This document shows, piece after piece, positions 28,551 to 37,776 of a stretch of DNA of 60,161 nt. Position 1 is the first letter of the stretch. Every line of letters begins with the position of its first letter. The notes below the pieces were generated by a model that did no database searches, was not told the origin of the DNA, and saw nothing but the letters and a program-made list of their open reading frames with translations. Source of the DNA: Opitutales bacterium. GTDB taxonomy: Bacteria; Verrucomicrobiota; Verrucomicrobiia; Opitutales; Seribacteraceae. Location: positions 1 to 60,161 of the forward strand of contig JAQWWZ010000002.1 in the NCBI GenBank assembly GCA_029254745.1, in the 5' to 3' direction. Made by a program: the position numbers and the translations under genes.

Positions 28551-31297
28551 TAGCGGGGATTTTCTTTGCTTTGAACACTGAAAGGGTTCAATGCTTCAAC
28601 AAATAAATCCATGGCAAGCCTTAATGTTGAGTCACCTGGTTCACTAGAAGTAATCTTAACCGCAAATGTTCCGGTTCGACTGCCTTGAATTCCACTTTTG
28701 CAGTCCAGAGAAGTGAACGATTCAAAACCAAGTGATTGACTTAAATTAATTCTCTCCAGCAAGCGAACTACGCTTTGGTAATCTAATCTCTGCAGGAAAA
28801 TTTCCACAAATTCACCATAAACGCCAGATAAACCAGAAGAGTTGGGACTATCCCGAAATTTTTCTAGCAAACTTGCTATTTTAAACCCAAACCCAGCATC
28901 CAACATTGTAGTCCCATAATCATATTCTCCCGTTACAGAAACCCCATCTACACTCGCTTTTGCTTTAATCGTAACATCACAAGACAAGAACTTTCGAAAG
29001 GTGTTCAATAATTCTGTTTCATCCACTGATTTTTGGAATGGACTAAAGAAATTATCGGCAAAAAGGAAAGCGGCTACATCATAATCGTTTTTCCGTAATG
29101 AAGATGCAAGCTTAGGGTGGAGATCATTTGAGACCTGTCCGTATTGAAAAATCTCTTTCATTTCATTTTTCAGAAAGCGAGAATCTGGTTGATCGGACCA
29201 CCAAGAAGTAAGAAGTACCAAACAGTTTTGGTCTATCCCGATCGAAATATGAGCGGACTTGTGATGAATAGAATGAAAATCAGGAAGCGTATTTTCATAC
29301 ACCTTCCAACTAGGCATTTGGGATTTTAAATCTAACTGATTGAAAATAAAATTTTTTACCCGTTGGTCGTCACCGATCGGCAAAACCAAGCCAAATAGAA
29401 CATCACCCGGACGTTTTTCTTGGTAAAGATTACCCGGTAACTGCATGAAGTAAAGCACCCGCCCGTTGGGTTGAATTCCACATGATTGAGGATCCCACAG
29501 CATATCTTTAAAAAATGGTACTTTGGAAAGTAATTCCATAGGTAAAATCTTGGGCACACCGACTTCCTCAACCATCCGAAGGCTTGAAAAACTACATACG
29601 CCAAATGCATTTTTCGGCACATATGCCAAAGCACGATCATCAAGTTTACTGGATGCCAAATCATCTATAATAACAGCTTTCTTCACTCCCTCAGTGGCAA
29701 CGCCCCGAGACTGACCATCAGGCAAAGTATGATAGATCCCGTAAATCAATGCCCCTACAATTAGAAGAACAAGGTAAGGGCTAGGGCTTTGGGTTTTCGC
29801 CTTTTCTGAAGAAGTTTCTTTTTTTACATTTCCTTGGTCAACACCCTCTGAGTTCTTACGCATAAGTGAAGCATTAAATGCAATCACCAAGGTCACGGCT
29901 AAAGGATCGAATACCAGCACTAAGATCAAGATAAACCACTTAACCACCCGGTTGACTGCGTCATTCATTGCTTCCTCAATCAAGAGAGGGTTCTCGGTGG
30001 CTTCTGCGGCTGCCACTTCAGGGTCAAATGCCCGAGCAACAAACTTAAAAGATCCAATATCGGTGGCACGAATTTTACCCTCTATTTCTAAGATCCTCCT
30101 CTCTGCCTCCTCCTTTTTACCCTGAAGTTCACTTTTTTTCTCTTCTAATTCTGCAGAGCTATCAGGGCCAAATGCCGAAGTAGTTTCACTCATCATAGTA
30201 ATTTTCTTGCTCGCTTCTGCAATTTCAGACTCCAAAGACTTAATTCTGTCATCAACGGAAGATCTTGCCTTCTGTAGGTTTTCCAAAGCGGTTTTCACAT
30301 TATCCGCTTGCTCCGCACTTCCTGTGGTTAACCCGGTTATTTTTTGGTTCGCATCTGAAATTTCTGATTGGATAGATTCAATTCTTACATCCAATGATTC
30401 ATACCTTATATTCAAATCATCACGGGCTTTTTCAACGGCAACATTGATTTCCGAAAGAGATCCGCGTAAGCCCTCTCTCTCCTCCGCCTGAGTCTTGAGC
30501 AATTCGGATGCTTTCTTAAAACCATTTTCTTTCAAAAATCCGCCAGGTCCTTGATCTCGATAGACTTTTACTGCAGCATCCAATTCCTCCAGCCTTTGAC
30601 TACTTTTTTCTTCCTTCGCTAATTCTTTCTCAATCCTCTGATTGATTTCAGATTTTACCTCCTTACGGTTATCTTCCAATTTGGAAATGTCTGCACGACG
30701 AATCTTGATGACTTCTTCGAGTCTCTTCTTTTCTTCTTCTCGTTTTTGCCGTTCCCCAACGATTATTTGATCAGTCTCATCCGCGAGGCGTGCTTTTGAT
30801 TGTTCCGCCGAGGCGATATCTTTCCTTCTTTCTTCGATATATTTTTCGAGACGAATTCTCTCCTCACCTTGCTTTTCTTCTCGAAGTAATGATCCTCTTT
30901 GCCCAGATACTTGATAGGCTTGAACAAGACGGTCAAACTCTCCTTGCTGCCTTTGTAAACTAACGATCTCTTTTTCATATCCTTCCACTTGACTAAGAGT
31001 TTCCTCAAAAGCTTGTGAAAGGTATCCATAAATTCCTGCAGAGGTAATACCAATCAGCAAAGCCACCGCGATCAGTAAATATGTTCTTAGCGTTTGATTA
31101 CAGGTTTTCCAATGCCGATAGAGAAAAGAAGCAGCCACCAGCTTCCCAAACTCCAAGCTGGATGCCATTATAATAATCGGAATGGTAAAGGAACTAACAG
31201 CACCGAAGGTGAGGGCTATGCCTCGAACGCTAAAGTATGCAGCACACCCAGCAATAAAAAGGGCCGATGCTCCAATAACCAAAGTAAATGGTTTCAT
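28550..31297 (-). CDS. Large coiled-coil inner-membrane protein with phage-like membrane segments
   Basis: About 915 residues. Three N-terminal helices (LVIGASALFIAGCAAYFSV; IPIIIMASSLEFGKLVAASF; LLIAVALLIGITSAGIYGYL) flank the motif GKLVAASFLYRHWKT. A long charged coiled coil (about 97-440, Glu/Lys/Arg rich) follows, then two helices (WFILILVLVFDPLAVTLVIA; YLVLLIVGALIYGIYHTLPD). The C-terminal 370-residue soluble domain (starting near DDRALAYVPKNAFGVCSFSS) is unrecognised. The motifs GKLV..FLYR.W, ITS.GI.GYLS and VFDPLAV match, from memory, uncharacterised proteins of marine phages; the C-terminal domain looks cellular. An upstream ATG at 31348 would place a short leader before the first helix; ATG 31297 gives MKPFTLVIGA and is preferred. 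The lipoprotein gene is coupled downstream (TAATG). Confidence 0.8.
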   Translation of the reverse strand: MKPFTLVIGASALFIAGCAAYFSVRGIALTFGAVSSFTIPIIIMASSLEFGKLVAASFLYRHWKTCNQTLRTYLLIAVALLIGITSAGIYGYLSQAFEETLSQVEGYEKEIVSLQRQQGEFDRLVQAYQVSGQRGSLLREEKQGEERIRLEKYIEERRKDIASAEQSKARLADETDQIIVGERQKREEEKKRLEEVIKIRRADISKLEDNRKEVKSEINQRIEKELAKEEKSSQRLEELDAAVKVYRDQGPGGFLKENGFKKASELLKTQAEEREGLRGSLSEINVAVEKARDDLNIRYESLDVRIESIQSEISDANQKITGLTTGSAEQADNVKTALENLQKARSSVDDRIKSLESEIAEASKKITMMSETTSAFGPDSSAELEEKKSELQGKKEEAERRILEIEGKIRATDIGSFKFVARAFDPEVAAAEATENPLLIEEAMNDAVNRVVKWFILILVLVFDPLAVTLVIAFNASLMRKNSEGVDQGNVKKETSSEKAKTQSPSPYLVLLIVGALIYGIYHTLPDGQSRGVATEGVKKAVIIDDLASSKLDDRALAYVPKNAFGVCSFSSLRMVEEVGVPKILPMELLSKVPFFKDMLWDPQSCGIQPNGRVLYFMQLPGNLYQEKRPGDVLFGLVLPIGDDQRVKNFIFNQLDLKSQMPSWKVYENTLPDFHSIHHKSAHISIGIDQNCLVLLTSWWSDQPDSRFLKNEMKEIFQYGQVSNDLHPKLASSLRKNDYDVAAFLFADNFFSPFQKSVDETELLNTFRKFLSCDVTIKAKASVDGVSVTGEYDYGTTMLDAGFGFKIASLLEKFRDSPNSSGLSGVYGEFVEIFLQRLDYQSVVRLLERINLSQSLGFESFTSLDCKSGIQGSRTGTFAVKITSSEPGDSTLRLAMDLFVEALNPFSVQSKENPR

Positions 31298-31419
31298 ACT
31301 TACTTTTCTCAGAATTATGATGGACTGAAAACAAGAACTTATTCCCAAGAGTATTATTTATTCACGAAATGATCTTTTCCGTTTCCACTCGGGCATGAAA
31401 ATACTTTGATGATACTTGG

Positions 31420-32970
31420 ATGGATTATCACGATTTTTTTACTAGTATTGACTGGATAGTGGTGGGTGCTTATTTGGCCCTTACCACTTGGGTGGGTCAC
31501 CAATTGAAGGGAAAGCAGTCTACGATCAAAGACTTCTTTCTAGGGGGCAGATCTTTACCCTGGCTTGCCGTAACCGGCTCGATTATCGCCACAGAGATAA
31601 GTGGTGTTACTTTTATAGGAGTTCCTGGCATGGTTTACGCAGCGGGTGGAAACTTTACTTACCTTCAATGGGGAATTGGTTCGATTATTGCCCGAATTTT
31701 AGTGGGTATCTTCTTTGTCAAAGTTTTCTATGAAAGAGAAATTTTTAGCCCCTATGATTACATGGGAAATCAATTAGGAGAAGGTGCAAAACGGTTGGCC
31801 ACTCTCATCTTTCAAATTGGAGGTATTCTTGGACAAAGTGTTAGAGTTTTAGTCGCCGCTCTGGCTCTCAAAGTAGTAACTCCTCTAGAGTTCGACCATT
31901 GTATCTGGATTATTGGATTCTTTGCCATTGGTTGGACATTGATGGGAGGTATGAGAACCGTAATTTGGACTGATGTCATGCAGTTTTTTCTCTTTGTCAG
32001 TGCTGGTCTGTTTTCTCTCTTTTGGATTCTGTCGTCCCTCGATGGAGGCTGGAAAGAAATGATTGAAATCGGAAACTCTGCTGATAAGTTCACCCTCCTT
32101 AATCTTACAACAGACCCAGCAGTTGGCTTCACTCTATGGGTTGCGATTATCGCTGTACCCTTTCAAAACTTAAGCGCTTTTGGGGTCGATCAGTTAAATG
32201 CTCAACGAATGTTTTGCTGTCGAGATGAAAAAGATGCCCGCAAAGCAATGATCGCAAGCTCCGGTGCTCTCATCCTTACACTACTCATGCTCTTTGTGGG
32301 GGCTGCCCTCTTTGCCTATTACGAACCGATGAGAATGTCTGGAGCTGAACCGCAGGTCTTTGCTAAAGATTCAGATTCTATTTATCCTGTTTGGATTGTG
32401 ACCGAGTTACCAGTTGGGTTAAGGGGACTTATTCTTGCGGGTGTTTTTGCCGCAGCCATTTCTAGTCTGGACTCTATACTCGCCGCACTTTCTCAGACTA
32501 CATTGAGCTTATTTAAAGACAGGTTTGCTAAAAATGAAGAGAAGAAAAAGCTGCGTTTTTCCAGACTATTGGTTCTATTCTGGGGGATTCTGTTGTCTGC
32601 CTTTGCCATAGAACTCGACACTCTTCGAGGTAATGTAGATGTGGTCAAGTTGGCATTTGGAATGATTTCTTACACAACTGGGCCTATGTTGGGGATGTTT
32701 CTAGCCTCATTGCTCACCCCTAAAGCGAGCGCTAAAGGTCTATCTTTGGGATTTCTTGCCTCTTTCTTGCTCGTCGGAAGCCTCCGGCCAGACTTTTATC
32801 AAATCCTGATTAATTATAACATCATCACAATTCAAGACGCATTGGAATGGAGCTTCCTCAAAGATAATCACGGTAAGCTAGCAATTGTCATCAATACCGT
32901 TTGGGCCTGGCCCCTTACTGTTTTTATAACTTGGGGCATGGGTGTTTTGGTGCCGAAAAAGAAAATTTAA
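31420..32970 (+). CDS. Sodium:solute symporter (SSS family)
   Basis: A 516-residue polytopic protein of the SLC5-like sodium:solute symporter family. Typical features are YLALTTWVGHQLKGKQSTIKDFFLGGRSLPW (read as two pieces, VGHQLKGKQSTIKDF and FLGGRSLPWLAVTGS), SIIATEISGVTFIGVPGM in helix 2, FQIGGILGQSVRVL, and AAISSLDSILAALSQTTLSL in the sodium-binding helix 9 (Ser-Ser pair). The substrate is not deducible from sequence, but the hexosaminidase-like gene beginning one base after the stop suggests an amino sugar or chito-oligosaccharide product. The start ATG 31420 is divergent from the coiled-coil protein gene. Confidence 0.9.
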   Translation: MDYHDFFTSIDWIVVGAYLALTTWVGHQLKGKQSTIKDFFLGGRSLPWLAVTGSIIATEISGVTFIGVPGMVYAAGGNFTYLQWGIGSIIARILVGIFFVKVFYEREIFSPYDYMGNQLGEGAKRLATLIFQIGGILGQSVRVLVAALALKVVTPLEFDHCIWIIGFFAIGWTLMGGMRTVIWTDVMQFFLFVSAGLFSLFWILSSLDGGWKEMIEIGNSADKFTLLNLTTDPAVGFTLWVAIIAVPFQNLSAFGVDQLNAQRMFCCRDEKDARKAMIASSGALILTLLMLFVGAALFAYYEPMRMSGAEPQVFAKDSDSIYPVWIVTELPVGLRGLILAGVFAAAISSLDSILAALSQTTLSLFKDRFAKNEEKKKLRFSRLLVLFWGILLSAFAIELDTLRGNVDVVKLAFGMISYTTGPMLGMFLASLLTPKASAKGLSLGFLASFLLVGSLRPDFYQILINYNIITIQDALEWSFLKDNHGKLAIVINTVWAWPLTVFITWGMGVLVPKKKI

Positions 32971-32971
32971 T

Positions 32972-34768
32972 GTGAACAAACAACTGCAGATTTTTCCAAA
33001 GCCTCAAAAAATCTCTTTCTCACCGGGCTCATTCACCAAAACCCGAATTTGGGAAATTCATGTACTTGAACCCCATTTTGAAAAAGTTGTCCATGAGACA
33101 TTAAAAAGTAATGAGCAAAACTTTTTCACCAATAGCACCCAGCCAACGCTATTAGTGAAAAAAAAGCCACAGACAAATATCGAAGGATACCGTTTGGAAA
33201 TAGATACTAACCAAGTGCGAATCGAAGCCTCCCATCAAGCAGGAGTTTTCCGGGCACTCAATACCCTCGCGAAAATTGTCCAAAATAGTACCAGTCAAAA
33301 GAAAATTCCATGTGCGAGAATTGAAGATTATCCAGTTTTCAAACGTCGGGGGTTTATGCTTGATGTAAGCCGGTGCAAAGTTCCAAATATGCAAAGTATT
33401 TGGGAGCTTATCGATCTGTTAGCGAAGCTTGGATACAATGAGTTACAACTTTATGTGGAGCATACATTTGCCTTTGCCAAACACCCCATCGTTTGGAAAG
33501 AAGCATCTCCGCTGACAGGGGAAGAGATCAGGCAAATAGATGAGTATTGTAAAAAGAAATTCATTGAACTTGTGCCCAACCTCAACTCATTTGGACACTT
33601 CGAGAGGTGGCTTAGGCATGTTGCTTACCATAACCTGGCCGAGTGCCCCAATGGCTTTCGCAGGGATGAGCCGTTTATGGAAAGAGACCATGGGAGTACC
33701 CTCAAACCAAACCAAGAAAGCTTGAATTTCATGGACCTCCTTTATCAGGAATATCTACCCAACTTCAGCTCCTCAAACTTTAATGTTGGCATGGATGAGC
33801 CTTGGGAACTTGGACAAGGTTGGAGTTCGGAGAAGGTAAAGACCCACGGTAAAGCCAAAGTATACCTTGAGTACCTCGATGGCATCCGGGGCTTGGTGGA
33901 AAAACATGGAAAGCACATGCAGTTTTGGGCAGATGTCCTGCTGGAAGAACCGGAAAATGCAAAGCTCCTCCCCCCATCAGCAAAACCAATAATTTGGGGC
34001 TATGAAGGAGACCATCCCTTTGCTGAACAAGCTGAAATTATATCTTCCTGTGGATTGTCTTTCTGCCTGGCTCCGGGAACAGCGACATGGCGAAGTTTTT
34101 CAGGGCGATGGCCGACAGCGAGGCAAAATCTTGCCAATGCGTTCACCCACGCCTTTAAACATCATGCTGATGGTATTCTTCTCACAAGCTGGGGAGATTG
34201 TGGTAATCATCAACCATGGCCTATTTTTTACCCCTCCCTTTTTCTTTCCGCTCAGTGGGGATGGCGAAATCAAGACATTGATGATCAAACACTGGCCAAA
34301 GAAATTAATTCATCCCTTTGGTCTACTACATCTTCAGATCCAGCAGGGTTACTCATTGAGCTCGGCAAACTCGATGAAATACTCGGTGCTATGATCCCAA
34401 ATGCAAGCCTTGCATGGAATATTTTATTCAGCTCACAACCTGAGAAAATGCCTGGATTTCTCAAAGAAAATTTCACTGCCGATAAACTAAACCAAGGGAT
34501 TGAGCACCTCAATTCTCTGCAACAAGACTTGGAAAAAATCCCCAATTTTGAAGGAAAAGATGAGTTCCAAAAAGAAATCTCACTTGGAATTGATTTAAAC
34601 TTGATCAGTCTGCAAAAAGGGATTGCACAGATGAGCTCTCTCCCATCCCCAGAAAATAACGCAACAGACATAGTGAAGCGTTTTGAAAGTAACTGGAGCC
34701 AAAAAGCTAGATCCGGTGGCCTTAAAGAAAGCAGCATACTTTTAAAAGATGCCCTGATGTCTACATAG
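32972..34768 (+). CDS. Glycoside hydrolase family 20-like beta-N-acetylhexosaminidase
   Basis: About 598 residues. The N-terminal alpha/beta domain (QIFPKPQKISFSPGSF and YRLEIDTNQVRIEASHQAGV) is the GH20b-type chitobiase domain 2. It is followed by the TIM barrel starting VFKRRGFMLDVSRCKVPNM. The general-acid region is NFNVGMDEPWELGQG with the Asp-Glu pair of GH20; the common form is H-x-G-G-D-E, so the Met-Asp-Glu here is a variant. The preceding ELVPNLNSFGHFERWL fits substrate-binding strands. It releases terminal GlcNAc or GalNAc, if active. The symporter stop and the GTG start at 32972 are separated by one nucleotide, so the pair is one transcript; a longer frame start at 32942 would overlap the symporter. 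No secretion signal is seen, suggesting cytoplasmic trimming of imported oligosaccharides. Confidence 0.82.
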   Translation: MNKQLQIFPKPQKISFSPGSFTKTRIWEIHVLEPHFEKVVHETLKSNEQNFFTNSTQPTLLVKKKPQTNIEGYRLEIDTNQVRIEASHQAGVFRALNTLAKIVQNSTSQKKIPCARIEDYPVFKRRGFMLDVSRCKVPNMQSIWELIDLLAKLGYNELQLYVEHTFAFAKHPIVWKEASPLTGEEIRQIDEYCKKKFIELVPNLNSFGHFERWLRHVAYHNLAECPNGFRRDEPFMERDHGSTLKPNQESLNFMDLLYQEYLPNFSSSNFNVGMDEPWELGQGWSSEKVKTHGKAKVYLEYLDGIRGLVEKHGKHMQFWADVLLEEPENAKLLPPSAKPIIWGYEGDHPFAEQAEIISSCGLSFCLAPGTATWRSFSGRWPTARQNLANAFTHAFKHHADGILLTSWGDCGNHQPWPIFYPSLFLSAQWGWRNQDIDDQTLAKEINSSLWSTTSSDPAGLLIELGKLDEILGAMIPNASLAWNILFSSQPEKMPGFLKENFTADKLNQGIEHLNSLQQDLEKIPNFEGKDEFQKEISLGIDLNLISLQKGIAQMSSLPSPENNATDIVKRFESNWSQKARSGGLKESSILLKDALMST

Positions 34769-35936
34769 AAAAATTATCTACTGTGGGTAATTCTTTCGCA
34801 ATCGCATCCGCCAAAATCCTGCCTTTGCTTGTTAGCTTCCAGTTGTCTGCTTTATCTATCATCTCTTCCATTTGAAGCTTGTGGAAAAAAGTTTTAATCT
34901 CTGAAAAGTGCTGCTTATCTACATTAAACTTTTGCCCAATTTCGTCCAAACAAATACCTTGATTCATGCGAAGACCAAACAGAACCGCATCATTCGCCAA
35001 TTCATAGGGTTGTAGTTGCTCAAACTCAGCAAACTCGGGTTCCATTGATTGCTCCCATTGCTTGGCCCACTCTTCCACATTCGCGAGATTCTTTCGCCGA
35101 ACGCCCTGAAATTGAGTGGCAGCAGATGGCCCATATCCGATCCAATCATTCATCGCCCAGGTGTTGATGTTATGCAAACAGGCCTTACCCTGCTTAGCAT
35201 AATTGGAGACCTCGTATTGTGGGTAACCACATTGCGGTAAGAACTCCCATGCTTTTTCGTAGTATGTGGCTTCTTTTTCAGGATTAATTTTCACTTTCCC
35301 CTCCGAGAGTTTTACAAAAAGAGCGGTATCTTCCTCAAAAGTAAGACAGTAAGTAGAGATATGATCGGGGTCGAGTTGCACCGCACATTTTAAATCTTCT
35401 TCCCACATTTCTAGACTCTGCCCAGGGGCACCAAACAGTAAGTCGATATTTACTGAGGAAAACCCCGCATCTCGAATCAAAGAATAAGCACTGAGGGCTC
35501 GATCCACTTCATGAGCCCGACCGAGCTCTTTCATCAATTGAGGATTGAATGTTTGAATCCCTAAAGATATCCGAGTCACTCCAATTTCTTTAAAATTCCT
35601 TAATTTATCAGGTGTGATTTCAGAGGGTGCAATCTCCACACTCCACTCCATCAAGTTTTCTAAATTTTGAGTATGAATAATTTCGCCCAACCGCAATATT
35701 TGCTCTGGACCCAGAAGACCGGGTGTTCCACCACCAATAAAAATTGTAGAAAATGATTGGGCGGGTGAAAGGTACTCCATTTCCAGGTTTAACCCGCTAA
35801 AAAATAAATCAAATCCCTTTTTGCTTGGTCTCTCTTGGTAAAATGCGCAAAAGTCACATGTCGTAGAACAAAATGGAACATGTACATACATCCCTAGGCT
35901 CGAAAGTTGTCCTGTCTCTTTACTTTTTTTGAGCAT
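34761..35936 (-). CDS. hemW: Radical SAM family heme chaperone HemW
   Basis: A 391-residue radical SAM protein of the HemN/HemW family. The cluster motif is YVHVPFCSTTCDFCAFYQE (C-x3-C-x2-C), followed by TIFIGGGTPGLLGPEQILRL, MEWSVEIAPSEITPDKL, and GVTRISLGIQTFNPQLMKEL. A C-terminal HemW-type winged-helix domain (about 290-391) follows. Members formerly called coproporphyrinogen III oxidase are now mostly regarded as heme chaperones; the sequence (no HemN-specific N-terminal extension) fits HemW. It overlaps the convergent hexosaminidase gene by 8 nt and is divergent from the lipoprotein gene with about 35 nt between starts. A shorter start at 35891 (MYVHVPFC) is possible. Confidence 0.93.
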   Translation of the reverse strand: MLKKSKETGQLSSLGMYVHVPFCSTTCDFCAFYQERPSKKGFDLFFSGLNLEMEYLSPAQSFSTIFIGGGTPGLLGPEQILRLGEIIHTQNLENLMEWSVEIAPSEITPDKLRNFKEIGVTRISLGIQTFNPQLMKELGRAHEVDRALSAYSLIRDAGFSSVNIDLLFGAPGQSLEMWEEDLKCAVQLDPDHISTYCLTFEEDTALFVKLSEGKVKINPEKEATYYEKAWEFLPQCGYPQYEVSNYAKQGKACLHNINTWAMNDWIGYGPSAATQFQGVRRKNLANVEEWAKQWEQSMEPEFAEFEQLQPYELANDAVLFGLRMNQGICLDEIGQKFNVDKQHFSEIKTFFHKLQMEEMIDKADNWKLTSKGRILADAIAKELPTVDNFSM

Positions 35937-35971
35937 TGTGTAGACTTGGATTCGTTATCTGTAAATTAATC

Positions 35972-36880
35972 ATGAAATTAAAAATCAAACTAATCTCTTT
36001 TATCAGCTTGTCACTAAGCTTGTTTATTTTATCGAGTTGCAATAGGCCGAGCTTTATCAATTTGACCTCGTCTAATATTAGTCAAAATCCATCCGGTATC
36101 TATACTCTGCAAACAGAGGTTGATCTGCAGGACAGAAAGATTTTGCCCCAATCGATCCTGGTTAATCTAGTGGTTGGAGGAGAGAAGGTCTCCATGGTTC
36201 AAGACCCTGTTAACCCATTCCTGTGGAGTTGTGATTATAAATTGCCTACCGGTTTTGATGAAGCAACCTATTACTTTGAAGCTTCGTACTTAAAAGAAAA
36301 AGATAATGGAGCACAGTCGCAGAGATCTTTAAAAAGTGACCTTCAGGTTTTTCGTTTAGAAAACCGATATGTTGGTAATCTCGCATCATACCGCGGACCC
36401 GTTGGAGTTGAAATTGCAGTCCAAGGGCGTGGCCTCACAAAATACGATTCCATTACCATAGGTGAAGAGCAAGCAAGTACCCGATACCTCTCGGAAAATG
36501 AGCTTCGGTTTACAATTCCCTCCTTACCTGCCGGAGTGGATTACCCAGTGCAATTAATAGGTGGTCCCCATGGTGCCTTGGATATAGGAAATTTTAGGGT
36601 AGATGAAAGTGTCCTCAGTGTTGTCCCTAATTCTCTAGACATCCAATCCGGGGATTCCGCCACGATATTATTTAAAATTGATTATGAAGCCCCCAGCGGA
36701 GGCATTCCAATAGATATAAAAACCAACATCCCCAAATCACTTGTCATGCCGGAGGCATTAATCGCAGAAGGTGATAAAACAGTAAATATCCCAGTTCGGG
36801 GAGGAGAAGCTGGTGTGGGTAAAATGATTATAACCGCTTCGGGCTACGAGCCAGTCGAAGTCCCTGTAAAAGTATTTTAA
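35972..36880 (+). CDS. Lipoprotein with IPT/TIG-like domain
   Basis: About 302 residues. A lipoprotein signal (ISFISLSLSLFILSSCNRPS, lipobox LSSC, acylated Cys) precedes three beta-rich regions: an N-terminal domain (residues about 25-130), an IPT/TIG-like segment (GPVGVEIAVQGRGLTKYDSI and YLSENELRFTIPSLPAGVDY) at about 140-200, and a final Ig-like repeat (VVPNSLDIQSGDSATILFKI). This architecture is that of surface or periplasmic adhesion and binding proteins, function unknown. An upstream in-frame start at 35936 exists, but ATG 35972 places the signal sequence at the N-terminus. It is followed 19 nt later by a glycosyltransferase gene. Confidence 0.8.
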   Translation: MKLKIKLISFISLSLSLFILSSCNRPSFINLTSSNISQNPSGIYTLQTEVDLQDRKILPQSILVNLVVGGEKVSMVQDPVNPFLWSCDYKLPTGFDEATYYFEASYLKEKDNGAQSQRSLKSDLQVFRLENRYVGNLASYRGPVGVEIAVQGRGLTKYDSITIGEEQASTRYLSENELRFTIPSLPAGVDYPVQLIGGPHGALDIGNFRVDESVLSVVPNSLDIQSGDSATILFKIDYEAPSGGIPIDIKTNIPKSLVMPEALIAEGDKTVNIPVRGGEAGVGKMIITASGYEPVEVPVKVF

Positions 36881-36899
36881 CACTTCGAGCACTTTTGGA

Positions 36900-37772
36900 G
36901 TGAATGCGTCCGCCCGAGCGCACGCCTTTGATATTTCTGTCATCATTCCTTGCTACAACCGAGTTGAATTTCTTAGGCAGGCCCTACTTTCAGTTTCAAA
37001 GCAAAGCCTTTGTCCGACTGAAATCATTGTAATTGATGACGGTTCTGTAACGCATCTGGAAAAAAAACTAGCCTCTGAATTCCCTCATACTCTCTGGTAT
37101 CGGCAACAAAACCAAGGCGTGTCCTCAGCCAGAAACCTTGGAATCCAAAAAGCCCAATGCCCATGGGTTGCTTTTTTAGACTCAGACGATGAGTGGAAAC
37201 CAGAGAAATTAGAAAAGCAAATTAGGTTCCATAAAAGCCATCCAACTATTCTTGCTTCTCACACCGATGAAGTGTGGGTAAGAAACGGCAATCAAGTATT
37301 GCCTCCCAAATACCTAAATAAAGCACCGGAACAACTTTTTAAAAGATCACTAGAGCGATGCTTAATCTGCCCATCCTCTGTTCTCCTACATCATTCTATC
37401 TTTGAAAAGTTTGGATGCTTTGATAAAAATCTTCCCGTCTGTGAAGACTATGACTTATGGGTGCGGATTTTATTAAAAGAATCCTTTGGATACATCGATG
37501 AAAAACTCGTTGTCAAACATGGTGGGCACTCGGACCAATTATCGAGACAGAATTGGGGCATGGATCGTTTTCGGGTTAAATCTCTAGAAAAATTAGTGGA
37601 AAAGGGTGAAATTCCTTCCGGTAAACAAGAAGCTATCTTGTCTATTCTAGTTCAAAAATGTAAGATTCTTTCTAAAGGGTTCAGGAAGCATAATAAAGAC
37701 AAACAGTCCGAAATGTACCTTCAACAATCCTTTAAATATCACAATTTATTGCATACCTTACACAGAGATTAA
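36900..37772 (+). CDS. Family 2 glycosyltransferase
   Basis: A 290-residue GT-A fold glycosyltransferase. It has the N-terminal motif ISVIIPCYNRVEFLRQALLS, the nucleotide-sugar-binding region TEIIVIDDGSV, and the DXD-type motif WVAFLDSDDEWKPEKLEKQ. FDKNLPVCEDYDLWVRILLK gives the ED-type catalytic base region. No transmembrane helix, so it is a cytoplasmic enzyme adding sugars to a glycan or lipid carrier; the acceptor is unknown. It starts with GTG 36900. The phosphorylase gene follows 4 nt after its stop. Confidence 0.9.
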   Translation: MNASARAHAFDISVIIPCYNRVEFLRQALLSVSKQSLCPTEIIVIDDGSVTHLEKKLASEFPHTLWYRQQNQGVSSARNLGIQKAQCPWVAFLDSDDEWKPEKLEKQIRFHKSHPTILASHTDEVWVRNGNQVLPPKYLNKAPEQLFKRSLERCLICPSSVLLHHSIFEKFGCFDKNLPVCEDYDLWVRILLKESFGYIDEKLVVKHGGHSDQLSRQNWGMDRFRVKSLEKLVEKGEIPSGKQEAILSILVQKCKILSKGFRKHNKDKQSEMYLQQSFKYHNLLHTLHRD

Positions 37773-37776
37773 ATAA

